Shown: positions 1 to 12,099, counted from the first letter of the stretch. The stretch is 64,000 nt of DNA from Actinernus sp. WN-2022 (GCA_030867875.1 JAOWCC010000655.1:7586269-7650268), one strand, 5' to 3'. Made by a program: numbers and translations. The notes: a model not told the origin generated them from the sequence alone.

Positions 1-7
1 TTCAACA

Positions 8-880
8 ATGCTAAATTTATGTTCTCCTATCATAATCAAGTACTTCCCCCTCTATTCTCAAACTTATTTCCTAGAAATGATCAGATACACAGTTATAGTA
101 CCAGAATTGCAACTAATTACCGATCACACTCTTGTCGGACTAATATCAAACAATTTACTATTCTTCATCAAGGACCAGAAATATGGAACTCTCTGCCCCA
201 CTACATAACTAAGTCTTTAACACTACCCGAATTCAAAAAAAACTTCTTCCACCACATTGCTACTAACAAATGAAACCTCATTCTTTACACTTTCACATCT
301 CTAATTATTGTTGTTCGCAATTGCTAACTCATTTTATTATATGAATCTTATGAGGAGGTCTCTACTCAATAAGTAGTTATGATATTGAATCATGTTTGCC
401 GCGTAGCACTAGTAAGTGTAAAGAATGTGATATAAAGTGGTAAGCTGTAGTGCTAAGTGTGCACGCCCTACGAGGGAAAGAGAAAAAATCTCTGACCCAA
501 GTGGAACTCGAACCCAACGACCTCCAGATTACATGTCTGGCGCTCTGCTCAATAAGCCCTGTGGTTTCCAGAGGCCTCCTCGCCATATTGCTTAAGCTTC
601 CACTTATTTAACTTGTAACTAATAGTAACTGTTCGTTGTATTTAGCACAATATTCTTAGTCAAATCAATTGTTAATACTAGTTAGTTAATTTATCTGTAT
701 AAGAAATCTATTGTAACTATTGAAATACCTTAATTATTACTTTCTCCTGTCAATAATATTCCTGTACAAATCACACCACTAGGCCGCTTTGTATTGTAGT
801 CAGTATTACTATTGTTACTTTGTTACTGATATAAAAAAATTATATGGCGAATAAAAAAATGTAAATGTAAATGTAAGTGA
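8..880 (+). mobile_element. Non-LTR retrotransposon 3' fragment (end of RT ORF plus 3' UTR)
   Basis: Positions 19-273 encode a typical C-terminal tail of a CR1/L2/Jockey-type reverse transcriptase polypeptide, with the patterns HSYSTR, GPEIWNSLP and an EFKK..F end, followed by a stop codon. The element continues beyond the left window edge. A plausible 3' UTR runs to about 880, where short ATGTAA-type repeats (about 857-878) form the microsatellite tail common at the 3' ends of CR1-like LINEs. A SINE on the opposite strand (395-585) interrupts this UTR. The coding tail is seen directly; the 3' limit is inferred. Confidence 0.6.
395..585 (-). mobile_element. tRNA-Thr-derived SINE
   Basis: Read on the minus strand, the head holds an anticodon-arm-like sequence with stem CCAGA/TCTGG and loop CATGTAA, which would give anticodon TGT, followed by a B-box-like GGGTTCGAGTTCC. 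The loop has A instead of the near-invariant T33 and the acceptor stem cannot be closed, so it is not a functional tRNA. A T-rich stretch and about 90 bp of unrelated body follow. This head-plus-body form is that of a tRNA-derived SINE. Confidence 0.6.
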
Positions 881-1081
881 CCCCTTGACTTCATTGGTCT
901 AAAAATTATTGTTTTAAACTCTTCTGATTGGACGAAATGTTTTCACACAAAAGGAAAGTAGTTTTAAACACAGTTTTGGTGGATTTGATTTCAGAAATTT
1001 ATCATTTAACTCTTTCGGGTCCGATCGTGTGTGAGCTCAATTGGTGAAATCCTGAGAGCTAACTCAACCCTCCCCCCTCAG
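586..1081. other. AT-rich non-coding stretch
   Basis: No gene or clear repeat was recognised apart from the possible LINE 3' UTR to about 880. Just before 1082 there is a pyrimidine-rich tract ending in CAG that would serve as a splice acceptor for the candidate exon that follows. Confidence 0.4.
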
Positions 1082-1188
1082 TTCAAGTTTGGCTAGCCAG
1101 GGGCAGTTAAATACTGCTGACCTTTTAAGCCGAGGGCTCAAACTTTCTCCACAATGCCATTCGGGTGAATTCTACGAACTGGTTGACG
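1082..1188 (+). CDS. Candidate upstream exon of the fibrinogen-like gene (weak)
   Basis: A pyrimidine-rich acceptor (ending at 1081) and a good donor (gtaggt from 1189) bound 107 bp with an open frame ending in residues GEFYELVD plus one spare base. That phase joins correctly to the exon at 2693, which begins with two bases completing a Val codon. No domain is recognisable in it. The frame also stays open past the donor through a Cys-rich stretch to a TGA at about 1267, so this may be chance. Transcript data would decide. Confidence 0.2.
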
Positions 1189-2198
1189 GTAGGTATTGCA
1201 ACTTCTGTAGGGTTTCCAATGAAATGTGCTCTAATTTTGGAGAAAAATGCCACTGTCAGAGAGCTTGAGGACATCATTAAGTCTGAGGATGGCTGAAAAG
1301 TACTTGGTTTGCTTTTAGTAGGCCTTGTGAGGGGATTTCACAGGGTTTTCCGTTGTGTTTGTGCTTTCAGACACAGGAACAAATTCTTCAATGAAATCCT
1401 TGAAATCCTGCAGTTGGCAGTCTTTTCCCCCTGCTCAACCTATTAGGATGTGTTTTTGTCACTTTAAAGCAACGGCTTGAGTCCAAATCACCGCTCTTGG
1501 TTGTAGGGGTAAAAGACTTCTAAAAAAAACACCTACCGGAGTCCCAGAGGGGGGGGGGGACTCCTTTTGAATTTTTTGTCCATTACCCAGCATGCAATTG
1601 GAGGTGGGAGCAGGTAAATGTGGTCGAGTGAAATGCAGTGACAAGAATAGCGCGGTTCACAGTCGCTTGGTGTGTTTTGTGCAAACAAACCTGGTGGTTC
1701 GAAAGATTAAAGAAGATACTGTAACGACTGAGTGCTGATTTTGTGTTTGCTCTTGATTTCAAGTGCGAATGGGAAGGATGTTTTGAGCCGATTTTCAGCT
1801 CCTTAAAATTCGTGAAAATCGAAGAAACATAAACGAACGCCAAAACAAATGAGCTTTTCTCCATAGTGAAAGAGTCAAGCGATCCCTGTTATAGCTCTGA
1901 CTTTGAAGCCATTCATCCCTTCACATAATATCGCAAGATCGTCTTTCCGGCATGTCTAGATGTGATGCATTTTTTTTTCTCATATAGGTCTCAGGGGACC
2001 TATATTTACAGGCTCGGACCCGAAAGAGTTAAGGGCTGATGAGTTGTCAGTATGAAAAACAGAAAATTTTAACGTGGGGAATGCAAATTGTATCTTCACC
2101 ATAGAATTGTGCCTCTTGCGCGGACCATTACTTAACACAGCACGTCTTGTAAAGGTGGTTTTATTTATTATTATTTTTTTCTGCCAAATAAAAGTCTC
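1189..2198. other. Non-coding stretch with homopolymer run
   Basis: No gene was recognised. It holds a G homopolymer at about 1549-1559. Short open frames on both strands lack domain features. Confidence 0.35.
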
Positions 2199-2600
2199 TT
2201 TTGCAGCCGTTTTTAGGGTCGTCACGCAAACACTAGCCCCGCTAACGGCTGCTTGCACCAGCCAGACATTCCCGATTATTTGTGTAAGCCAATCAAGACC
2301 GTTATAACGTAACATGATATAAGTTAATTAGCAACGGTTCGCTAATGTCCCATCAGTACAGCGTCAAAACAAACGATTTCTTTTAAACTCTATCTACTTT
2401 CTTGAAAAAAATAACAACAGAATATATACGTAGCTATTTGAACTGATTTAATTAATATCCAATTTTTCAAATTTACTAGATTTCCCGCCAGAAAGTTCTG
2501 GAATGGAATATATGGCTGGTGTAAGCAGACCGGCCGTTAGTGGGGCTAGCGCGTTTACGTGACGATCCTAAGTACGGCTGCGAAGGAGACTAGCAACATA
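2199..2600. mobile_element. Degenerate foldback or MITE-like inverted repeat
   Basis: The segment 2199-2275 is imperfectly repeated in reverse complement at about 2500-2600. Shared blocks include GCAGCCGT, GTCGTCACG, CTAGCCCC, CTAACGGC and CACCAGCCA. The arms are separated by about 220 bp of AT-rich DNA. It lies just upstream of the first certain fibrinogen exon. No target-site duplication was found, so the boundaries are approximate and the superfamily is unknown. Confidence 0.5.
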
Positions 2601-2692
2601 AAAGAGACATTAATTCATTTCTACTTCCATCATTCTTTTAAGATAACCAAATTTTGACATCAGAATCAAGTATCCTTTCTCTTATCGTTTAG

Positions 2693-2784
2693 TACCGAAA
2701 AACTGTGCTGAAGTTCTCAAGTATGGCGGAACTACGAGCGGTGGATACACTGTGAAACCTGATGGGCGCGGATCAGCATTTCAG
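2693..2784 (+). CDS. Fibrinogen-like protein, exon encoding the start of the FReD domain
   Basis: This exon encodes the first segment of a fibrinogen-related domain (FReD): residues KNCAEVLKYGG, then TTSGGYTVKPDGRGSAFQ. The NCAE cysteine is the conserved first half-cystine of the domain. A pyrimidine-rich acceptor ends at 2692 (TTTAG) and the donor is CAG/gtataa at 2785. The exon ends in phase 0 and joins the exon at 6676, which begins V-Y-C-D as expected for the family. FReD proteins in cnidarians are secreted or surface recognition and adhesion proteins (ficolin-, angiopoietin- and tenascin-type tails). The upstream part of the gene was not confidently identified. Confidence 0.85.
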
Positions 2785-3827
2785 GTATAATAATAATAAT
2801 ATTTTGACAGTAAAGCTCCACTCACAATTTGTGATTTTCAGGGAGGTCCTGTATTAAAAATATATATATATTTCACTAATATATGAGACCTATTCTCAGT
2901 GGTTTGCATGTGTTGTCATCAAAACATCAAAATTCTAAACAATAAGTCCTAAAAAGCTGTTCATTTGATATATTCTAGAGCTCGATAATAACAATCTCCT
3001 TAGAAAATCTAACAATTGATAGTGTTTCGTGCCGTAGTTAAATGATTTTAAATTATATGACAGCCCGGTTCAGCTTGTTTCCGGAAGGCATAAGTATTCG
3101 TGCCAATCCCATTTGCGGACTTGAAAGGTTTTATTACTCGGGCTGCCTCACTCTTCGTCAACGGCACAAGTGGGTCATTGCGTACTAGGTCCCCCGGCTA
3201 GGTCCATTACCGTGTGGGAGGGAGATTTTGTTGGTAAACCAGTATTTATCGTAAACGTCTTCCTGACTGAATTATTCTCATGAAGGAATTATCGATTTTA
3301 AGCAAAGAATAATTTCAAAGATATCTGTAATTTGTGCTTTGTGAAGAGCAAAACATACGATGAATAGTAGCGTTAACAGGGACATGGAGAAGCTTATGCC
3401 GTTTCTAATGAGTGAAACTTCACACATTATTACATTTTCAATACGGTTTCGTCGAGCTAAAGTTGCGAGTAAAACTACTTCGGTTCTTATTTTTAATGCC
3501 TGCTGCTTTAGAAAACGTAAACGTCCCCTATTCAAAACAATCATTATGGTATGTAATATAGAATAGATTACGAGTACAAGTAATTACTAAAACAATCATT
3601 ATGGTATCTTAGTTCTTATATAGAATAGATTACGAGTACAAGTAATTTCGTTTATTACTGACGTTCAAGCAACGTGTATTACTTAGTCGCGCGGTTGTAG
3701 ACTGGAACGAGACATGTTCAAAAGGTCAAGACAACATTTGTTAAAAAGTGAATACACAGAATTACCGCCTCCCGGTTAGCTCAGTGGATAAGCTCCGGTC
3801 TGTCGAGCGGGAGGTCGCGGGTTCAAA

Positions 3828-5602
3828 CACGCCGGGCACATATGATCGTAAAAACGGCGGGTTTGATATATAAAAAAAAAAATCGACATAGAATAATGAA
3901 TTTGGTAGGTGTGTAAAGGAGTGTAAACAAAACATAGTCTGATAAGTTAAGCTAATATAGCTATCATTATGACGTCACAATGACATCATATATCCTTTTC
4001 TAATAGGTTTCTTATAAATTTGTATTACCTCTAAAAACCTTTTATTATATCTTTTTAAAATCTCTTGTTCATGAGAATGAAATAATCGAAAACTCGTTCT
4101 CGATTGGTTGAAGTAAACGAAAGTTATTAAATTTTGAATTTTGGTCATTTTCTCCCCAAAAATTGGAGAGAAATAAATAGCATAAAACCATTTATGAAAA
4201 TGTCGCTTGTTTTAACTTTTACAGTTCGAAATACTAGTGCAGCATATTTTGCACAATAATAGAGCTCTTTAGTAATAACAACGTGTTCCTTTTAGAATTT
4301 TGATATTTTTTTAGTATAACAGCTTAGAATTGAATAAATGACAAGAAAGGAAAGGCTGATCCAACGGTAAAGAGGTTTTTTTCTTCCAACATTTTGATCG
4401 GCCGATCTTCTTCGGGGAAAAGAGGCTTACAATGTATCCAACAAACTAGAACCTTTACGAGATCATACATCAATTATAAATTGCACAATCTTATTATAAA
4501 ACACATATAAACCAATGAAAAGAAGGCGGAGAGTGACATTTAATATGAAACAAAAATAATGGAAAAGTGACGTGATGATGATTGTGAAATACAGATCGGC
4601 CGTGCCGGATCGAAGTATTGGAAGAAAAAATATATCTACCGTTGAATCAGCCTTTCCTTTCTTGTCTATTTATATATATATTGCTGATCAGATCCCTACA
4701 CGCTAGGTGATCCGGTTGTTTATCATTTCGTCTGTGGTTCCTACAATTTTCCTATTAGAATTGAAGTCCCATTTTTTGTATACGTCATTATGACGTCATA
4801 AATATATTTGTGTACTCTCAGAAAATAGCCTGTTCAGTGTTTTTTGGAATTTTATCGATGGAATGCATTTGGCTAACACTCATAAGTCATAGTATTCTCT
4901 TTAATATTATTTTTATAGTCGGCAATCTGATGTAAGCTTGAAGTATGACGTCACTAATAATGACGTCATAAAAATGGTAACGAATGAAAAGTCCGAAGAC
5001 TACAGCAAAGCTGATATACAACGTAAAAATCTAACACAAAGCACTACGGTTAGCTAGGCCTGACACGAAAAGCGCTCGGACCAGATTGCAGCCATAGACA
5101 GCTGTTTCGTTCTTATTAGAACTCGTCAGTATGGCATAGCAAACAGCACGCAGGCTTCGGTACCACTGCACCATCGACCCGGACTGAGCTAAAAAGCATC
5201 TAGTTTCGAGCAACAGAAATGCTTGGTTATCGGCTCACACGTCATTACGTGTGGCGAAAAGCCAAAAACCAAGGAAATGGTGAATCATTCATAACTTTGA
5301 ATATATTTATCGTAGAAAGTTCAAATTTTCGCCAAATTAATATATCTCATAAAGGCATTCTGATAACGTATTATGTTTCAAACGTGTTTTAAAGGTTAAT
5401 TTTCACCAAAAAAAGAGGCACCCTTATGACGTCACACAACGTCAGAATATAGAAACAATTGTCCCCAAATATGTAGTTTGACTTTGTTACCGACCTGCCA
5501 ACAATTCGTCAAATTTAGAGTAGAAGTAAGGAAATGGCGCTACCTTTACGTTTTCTGTCACACTCAACCCCGCCGTTTTTACGGTTATTCGTGCCCGGTG
5601 TG
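3828..5602. mobile_element. Non-autonomous CACTA/EnSpm-like DNA transposon inserted in a SINE
   Basis: The 1775-bp element has imperfect terminal inverted repeats of about 40 bp. The left end begins CACGCCGGGCAC, and the reverse complement of the right end begins CACACCGGGCAC. Both are followed by a shared CGTAAAAACGGCGGG block. It is flanked by AAA on both sides (3825-3827 and 5603-5605), and removing it plus one AAA restores the SINE consensus. CAC...GTG ends with a 3-bp duplication are typical of the CACTA/EnSpm superfamily. There is no transposase frame, so it is non-autonomous. A second inverted-repeat element (4341-4665) is nested inside. Confidence 0.65.
4341..4665. mobile_element. Nested MITE-like inverted repeat
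   Basis: The left end, ACAAGAAAGGAAAGGCTGAT, is matched in reverse complement at the right end (to 4665). Further inside, the arms share CCAACGGTA-like and TTCTTCCAA-like blocks and a GATCGGCCG block. There is no coding capacity. No convincing target-site duplication was seen, so the superfamily is undetermined. Confidence 0.65.
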
Positions 5603-6675
5603 AAACCCCGGCCGGACCAACACTCAGGTTCTTAAAATAACTGAGTAGAAGGTGCTGCCATTGTGAAACAATCTCGTTCTCAAACTGCTTATTGTTAGAC
5701 AGTCACGTATTCTCGGATAAGGACGTAAAATTGTAGGTCCCACGTCGACCTCAAGCTCATCAGTCTATGAGTTAATTATTAAGGAGAACTGAATATGCAA
5801 AATAGGTCACTTGACTTTTTGTACCCTTAATATTTCCTTATCTTTACATGATAGTCATGTTTTCTAGGCGTGGTCTAAAAAGACAGGTGAAAGAGGAATA
5901 TTTCAGCAGGGTTACTTTCTATTTATATGTTATCGTCGCAACCGCATTTCACTTAAATGATTTTCTCTAATTATGACGACATCGATCACGTGATACGACA
6001 ATCATCCACTTAAGGAATTTAAGGAAGTGGATATTAGTATTATGGTGTAATTAAATTTTGTTTAAACTGTTGTTACTGTTAGAAACATTTATTTACTGTA
6101 AATATATTTTCCCGCGTTAAATGAACTAAGCCTTAACATGCTTGAGTGTCTAGAGCTGCATTCTAATTCGAGCGCTATCGTGTTAGCCAGTCTAGGTTTG
6201 CAGTCCAGTCCAGCTCACAAACTCTGTTTTGAATTTAGAGATTTTGTAACAATTATAATTGCTTCAATTTTAGAGATATTAAGATGAAACTTGCGTCAGT
6301 TGCTAATTTTGTCACGATCTTCCCATTTCTGGCATCCATTTTGACATAGCGCTAATATTTCTGAACGACCAGGTCACGTGACCAGTTGATGCAAATAGCC
6401 TATTAGGGATCCTGGAAAAATGGAACAAGGACAAAAAAGGAAGGAGGGGGGAGGGGACAGGGGACAATATTCTACCCAACACTCAAAACTTCGTGATAAT
6501 AAAACGGATGCAACGCACTTTAACAGTACAGCAGTACAATTTTGCGCTCAAAGGTAATGACGATACAAATAACCAATTATCTTTGTTTGGAAAGAACTCT
6601 GATGGCCAAAGAACGAATCACAATTTAAAGAAAGATCGATTCAATTCTAATTCCCCACTTATTAAAAATATTTAG

Positions 6676-6967
6676 GTGTACTGTGACCAAAATACCTCAG
6701 GCGGTGGGTGGACGGTATTTCAGAAGAGACAAGACGGATCAGTCAACTTCTACCGAGGCTGGTCAGACTACAAAACCGGTTTTGGAAACAGGAATGGCGA
6801 GTTCTGGCTTGGACTGAACAAGATCTACCGTTTGACCGAACAGACTCAAAACAGAATTCGTGTTGAGCTGGAGGATACAAATGGCAATAGCGCGTACGCA
6901 GAGTATAACTACTTCGCATTGTCAAGCGAGAATAAGAAGTTCCGACTGAATCTGGGAAACTACTCGG
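6676..6967 (+). CDS. Fibrinogen-like protein, central FReD exon
   Basis: This 97-codon exon encodes the core of the fibrinogen domain: VYCDQNTSGGGWTVFQKRQD, then GSVNFYRGWSDYKTGFGN, then GEFWLGLNKIYRLT, ending GNYSG. The second conserved cysteine (YCD), the GGGWTVFQ strand and the GEFWLGL motif are hallmarks of the family. The acceptor TTTAG ends at 6675. The donor gtaagt at 6968 leaves one spare base (phase 1), which joins GG at 20437 to make the Gly codon of the SGTAGDSL junction. No stop interrupts the exon. Confidence 0.93.
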
Positions 6968-7189
6968 GTAAGTTTAGATTATTGAATATATCTTGAATAT
7001 CGTGCGTAGAAGAAGACAAGGTTGTGAAGCAGTAAGTTTGATACTGGATCAATAGAAACTAAAAAATGATGAATGAAACAATGCAGTCGGACATTTTTCC
7101 ATGGCCTAAATGAGCTAGTAATATACATGCAATGAGCCTCGAATTTGATTGGCTGATAACAGCTGTGTTTATGCTAAGCACCAGTGCCA

Positions 7190-7460
7190 AATCGTGTAAT
7201 ACCAGTACCGAATCATGTAATACCTGAGTGATAAATCATGTAATACCTCAGATGTAAACAAAATATATCCAACCAGAACTCATGAATTGGATTGACTGAT
7301 AGGCGACGGTCTTTCCAAACTTTTGCAACAATGTAGGACAAGAACAAAGAGATATTTCTACATTTACAGCCGGGAGAAGTTGAAACACTGAAGCGGAAAA
7401 ATCCTTTGAATAACATCACCACAAAAAACACAAACACGCGGATGATTATTACTAACAAGT
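7190..7460. repeat. Dispersed repeat related to 8270-8590
   Basis: Repeated ATCATGTAATACC-type motifs at 7190-7250 are followed by a block resembling 8480-8580, sharing GTTGAAAC..TGAA and AACATCACCACAA-like stretches. The two copies are in the same orientation about 1.1 kb apart. Similarity is moderate and the type is unknown. Confidence 0.4.
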
Positions 7461-7466
7461 GGCTTT

Positions 7467-7750
7467 CTCGTGCAATTCGTGATTAATTTGAACTCATGAG
7501 TTTCTCAAAGAGCTCAAATAGACCTTTCCCCGCATTCCGCTCCAATTTCCACGAACAATGGCACCAAGTCGAGATTGGAATATACATGTTCATACATTTA
7601 CTGTATTTTTGTCTAGCACATGCAATCTCGACTTGGTGTCATTGTTCGATGGAATGTGGGAAAGGTCTATTGCATTCGCCCTGCGCGCTAATGCAATTTT
7701 GATACTCTTTCAAAAACCCTCTCTTCAAATTAATCACGAATTGCACTCGA
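7467..7750. mobile_element. MITE family with a nested hairpin
   Basis: The ends form inverted repeats: CTCGTGCAATTCGTGATTAA on the left and the reverse complement, ending CACGAATTGCACTCGA, on the right. Inside is a separate hairpin (about 7518-7670), whose arms carry GACCTTTCCC, AACAATG and CACCAAGTCGAGATTG and their complements. A related shorter copy lies at 20290-20398. Confidence 0.6.
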
Positions 7751-8269
7751 ATCTATATGATTACCTATACAAACAGCATCTCCGAGTTCCAATGATGAGG
7801 TAAAGCCGACCAGACAGAACTTAATGCTCTCAGTTTCTCATAATTTATTATTTTATTTTAGATTGAGCACATTTCTTGATACTGACGTACTCTATAACTA
7901 ACCCTACGTATTGATAACAAGATTAACTTGATCAGACTCAATCCTTAATTATTAATAATCATGTACTCAACAAACTGTGTTGATTCTGCTTGGCTGAGAG
8001 CAGTACGTTTCAAGCGTAATTGCACTGATTGGTTGTAATTGCACTAAAAATTAGGAATGTGACACTCTCTAAATCGAAAACAAAAGGTTCAGAATGAAAT
8101 CGAAGTAGGTAAAGTTGTTTTGGAAACTTTCGAATGCTTAAAACAAACGTTACTGCGCTGTGGTTTTTACATCACTATATGCCTGTTTGCAAAGGAGAAG
8201 GACGGAGGAGCAAGGATGAGCATAATGAATAAGTTATGGTGATCATAATAAATAATAATTATTTATTAG

Positions 8270-8590
8270 TTGCCCACGTTCATGAGTATTAGCTTGGGCT
8301 AGTCGGGGCAAGTCTATTGTGTATCAATCCTACCATTTACGTAACAAACGAGCGTGACAACAAAATAACAAAAATAGCATGACATAACAAAAGACCAAAA
8401 GAGTGCGTGACATAACAAAAGAAGAAACGAGTGTAACGTTATATCATCTGACATCATAATACATCCTATTGTTTGGGAAACTTGTATAAACCGTGGAACC
8501 CTTCTACCAGGTTCAGTTGAAACGCTCATGAATGACATTACCACAATAAATATTAATAAGTTTATAATATAAGGCAACACATTTATGTCA
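8270..8590. repeat. Dispersed repeat related to 7190-7460
   Basis: It shares the GTTGAAACGCTCATGAATGA and ACATTACCACAA-like segments with the earlier copy. The minus-strand frame here (8314-8580) shows no domain and is most likely fortuitous. Confidence 0.35.
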
Positions 8591-8629
8591 TTTGATTGGT
8601 TGAGAGCAGTAGTATTTCAACGTAATTTG

Positions 8630-8752
8630 GGTATATACTTCATGGTAGTGTTTCGTTCCATATAGTCTTCCTGCATAATACTGTAAAACAGTAGAGAAAA
8701 TGATTATGCAGGGAGACTATATGGAATGAAACACTACCATGAAGTATATACC
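8630..8752. mobile_element. Near-perfect palindrome (short MITE-like hairpin)
   Basis: The arm GGTATATACTTCATGGTAGT and onward (8630-8675) is repeated as its reverse complement at 8706-8752, with about 30 bp between. It would form a stem of roughly 46 bp. No coding capacity and no recognised family. Confidence 0.7.
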
Positions 8753-9959
8753 GTAATTTGTAATACCTACATGTAGCTATTACAAACCTATTATATTCCA
8801 TATATGGTAGCATTTATCGCCTAAAGTGTTTAGGATGAAAAAAAATGAAATTCCTCAAACTTTCTCAGAATAATGGCCTGGGTGAGTGATTCATATAAAT
8901 ATAACTTTTAGTTGAATCTGATTTTTATTTTCGCCAAACGGCGACAAAATCGGTTTTACGGCTCTTAGGACCGGTTTTTTGGAGATCGATACCACACATC
9001 GTTAACGGCTCGCCTAAAAATGAAAATAGAAATTTATAGCAATACTGTGCAGCTAAATACAAAGAAAAGATAATCATTTCTCTTTTCATGGGTTGTTTAT
9101 TTAATTTGGTTACAAATTAAATATTTTAGCGATTTTTCATTATTTTGTTAATTTTAGAAATGTTTGGTACGCAAAATAATGACCAAATTGAGAAGCTAAA
9201 ATCTCCAATGATACATGACCTGGCTGTATTAGAGTATAACCTAGCGAAAGAGCAATGTTTCTTCTTCAAATACATGCAATAAAATGTTTGGGCAATTAAA
9301 ACTACGAATTTTCAGGGCATCAAACGCAAGTGGCGCCGACGTAAGAATACTCTCTTTTCTCACAGCGTTCGAATGCACAGAATCTGAGATGAACAGAGGA
9401 AAAAGATATTATATAAACTTCTATCAGGTTCAATTTAATACTAAAGAAGCTTGGGTACTTTCAGATAGATTATATATCGGTTTCTACCAATTATGTACAA
9501 AATCAGTGGCTTTTAGCGGTATTTTTGCGATGACATATTGTTGAATCTTTACTCATGCCGGAGCGCCGACAACTTTAAATTGATAGACTTCTAAGTCAAT
9601 CCGAATGATCTACAGTTGAACTATTCACTGTTAGGAATGTTAAAAGTAATTATTATGGCTTAATATGTACCTTTCATGTGGTTTTGTAGAGAATTGGTAG
9701 CTTTATAAACAGGTCTGCCGTAGTTCAACTGTCAACAGCTGAGATTGCGTTACACACAGGAAGCCCGCTTTTTCGGAACAAATGAACAACGTCAGTTTAC
9801 GAAGCTAGAAATCTATAACTGTGGATTTCTGATTTACATCAGTTCCGATCCGGGGAACTAGTTATATTCGATATAGGATCTCAGTGTAACTGGATTTGGC
9901 TTTTATTTTTGTCTTTGAGTTTCAAACTGTATATTGGACGGCAATCGACATGTTACAAT

Positions 9960-10060
9960 TGCTGGGAGATGGAGGGTACTTGTGCGGCGTCGGCCAGGTG
10001 TGCGGAAAGTAGCTATAAGACTGTCAGAACTCTTTTTCCAAAATGTCGAAGAAAAGAGTG
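9960..10060. repeat. Direct repeat partner of 12720-12800
   Basis: The core CAGGTGTGCGGAAAGTAGCT, continuing into ATAA and a TTTTTCCAAAAT stretch, is present in the same orientation at about 9995-10042 and 12748-12790. It is the only clear direct repeat within the otherwise inverted structure. Confidence 0.55.
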
Positions 10061-10602
10061 CCGGAAGTCACAAGTATCTACCTCTCATTATCTGAGTACG
10101 AGGTCCGTACCATACGTTATATGGAGAATGAAATGAAAAAGTCTAAAAATATATAACCCTACCAATAAGTATGAAATATGTTGCCCTTCCCCCTACAGCC
10201 AACCCTTTTTTACGACCCTCTATTTTGGGGGGTTTGAAAATGTATGACACTTCCCATGCTAAATTATATCCCATATGCCCGTTTCTCCAATCGCAGCGAC
10301 CGCTGAAAAAAAGTACTTGTCAATCGTAGCGATTATATCTTGCTATCAAATGGAACTGAACCGAACTATCGGGTACAACAATAAATTATATCCTGGGGAT
10401 CGTAATCGCTATGACCGCTTGAGAGTAGATTCCATGTTACCACTACGATCGCTATAAGGGACCGGACATTATTTAGCGTTGGGGGAGGGGGACTACTAGA
10501 TTTGTAGGGGGTCACGATTTTTTATGCTCCCATTTAAAGGGGGGTCAATTTTTTTTATGCTCCTCTTTTATAGGTTAAATATATTTATAGCTTATCTACG
10601 GG

Positions 10603-10702
10603 NNNNNNNNNNNNNNNNNNNNNNNNNNNNNNNNNNNNNNNNNNNNNNNNNNNNNNNNNNNNNNNNNNNNNNNNNNNNNNNNNNNNNNNNNNNNNNNNNN
10701 NN
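10603..10702. other. Assembly gap (100 N)
   Basis: Exactly 100 N lie between a G-rich, low-complexity flank on the left and a run of 12 G on the right. The round length suggests a placeholder rather than a measured distance. Confidence 0.99.
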
Positions 10703-12099
10703 GGGGGGGGGGGGTGCAAAATAATAGTGTCATACTAGAGAACTATACTTACAATATGTAACAGGTTTCATGTGATATTTCTATGATAATTTTTCATGTC
10801 TGAGTAGCATACATTGAAATATGTATTTAGCTATTCATTTCTGAGTGATATCCAGAAGTAAGGGGGAACCCACTCCCTGGACCCGCCACTGTATGTCATC
10901 TATCATTTACCAATCATAAATGCGACATCTGGTTAAGTTCTTTGGTACCTTACCTACAATGTAAGTCAATATTCTTGCAAGTTTCCATCAATATTGAGTC
11001 TTTTGGGTTCGCGAGAGATTATCAAATTCAGCAAGTTTACTATCAATCAGCTGTTTTAATACCAGGCATGGAAATATCCCGGATGGGGGAAGGGTAGCAC
11101 TTGCAAAATTAAGTAAATGGTAGAGGTGTGTGAAAAACGTAGCTGTGTTGGCTAGAAATAACTGACACCATAACTGTACGGTATACGCGTTGGTATAGAG
11201 CATGGGAGTCCGTTATGTGGCCATGGCTGTACCCTTTTTATTGAATTCTAATTAAAATAATTTAAGGGGACAACATAAGAATGAAGTTGACCACAATAGT
11301 AATCCGTGTAAGGCTCAGAAGACTGAGAATAATAGACTGAGAAGAATGTCTGTTGACCGCGTCGGATGATTTAGCCTTTGCTGCTATCTATACCATTTTG
11401 GCAGAGTCTAAATATAAATAAGCGTCCCTTTTTAAAATAGCAAAGTAATGTGACCTTCGATCTTAATGCATGTAATATGGTGGCTCAACTGGCCATGGTA
11501 AATTCGAAATCCGGTCACTATGCTAAATAAATCAGTCAGATATGTGAACCGGCAATATATTAATCACAATACGGGTACGTACGTATGTGCCGCCATGGGG
11601 TCCGATCCAGATCCGGTTTTCAGAGAAAGTATAGTTCCAAAACCCGATTTTCCAAGTTATTGTGAAAATGAACCCGGATTTATATTTTATTATTCCGAGT
11701 CGTCTATAACCTGTCTTTTTGTGAAAAACTCGTACCCGGAAATCATAACCGCCACACAGTCCTCCTCCCACGGGCTCCATGGATTGTACAATCGGCAGGA
11801 TAGAACTATAGATCGGTTTCCATATGTAGATCGTTACGATCGCTATCTATGATCGCTGCGATCGTAACGATCCTATGGTAAACCGGGCTTTATAAAGTAT
11901 GACTCGTTATCTCTCTAGCAATTCCAAACCTGCCCACTCCTCCCCTCCCCTCCCCCCCCCCCCCCCATTTGTGGAGCATTTGACTTTTGGGAATCAGAGC
12001 TTTGCAAATACCTAACCGTGGGGTTTAGGAACGAGTGCAAATCTCTAATAAATATTGATGTAAAATCCGCAACCTTGACTCTCTTTCACCAATACACCA

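Larger units (their letters stand above)
3771..5765 (+). mobile_element. tRNA-derived SINE (family A), split by a 1.8-kb insertion
   Basis: The head at 3771-3827 has an A-box-like GTTAGCTCAGTGGATAAGC and a B-box-like GGGTTCAAA. The body resumes at 5603 and runs to about 5765. When the insertion 3828-5602 is removed, the sequence reads through GGGTTCAAACCCCGG and lines up with the minus-strand copy at 54930-55135. The family shares the segments TAACTGAGTAGAAGGTGCTG and CGGATAAGGACGTAAAAT. The polarity is tRNA head first. Confidence 0.75.
2785..6675 (+). other. Intron 1 of the fibrinogen-like gene
   Basis: A 3.9-kb intron lies between a GT donor at 2785 and an AG acceptor (TATTTAG) ending at 6675. 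It contains an (AAT)n tract near 2790, a tRNA SINE split by a CACTA-like element, and otherwise AT-rich unannotated DNA. Other frames open here lack domain features. Confidence 0.8.

Noticed and set aside
2030..2070. CTGATGAG followed by GAAAA, a possible hammerhead core
   Set aside because: No stem II can be formed between the two core parts and no stem III closes after it.
6493..6675. Frame directly upstream of the central fibrinogen exon
   Set aside because: It ends at the splice acceptor in a TAG and has low-complexity Asn/Lys content. The fibrinogen domain continues from the exon at 2693-2784 instead.
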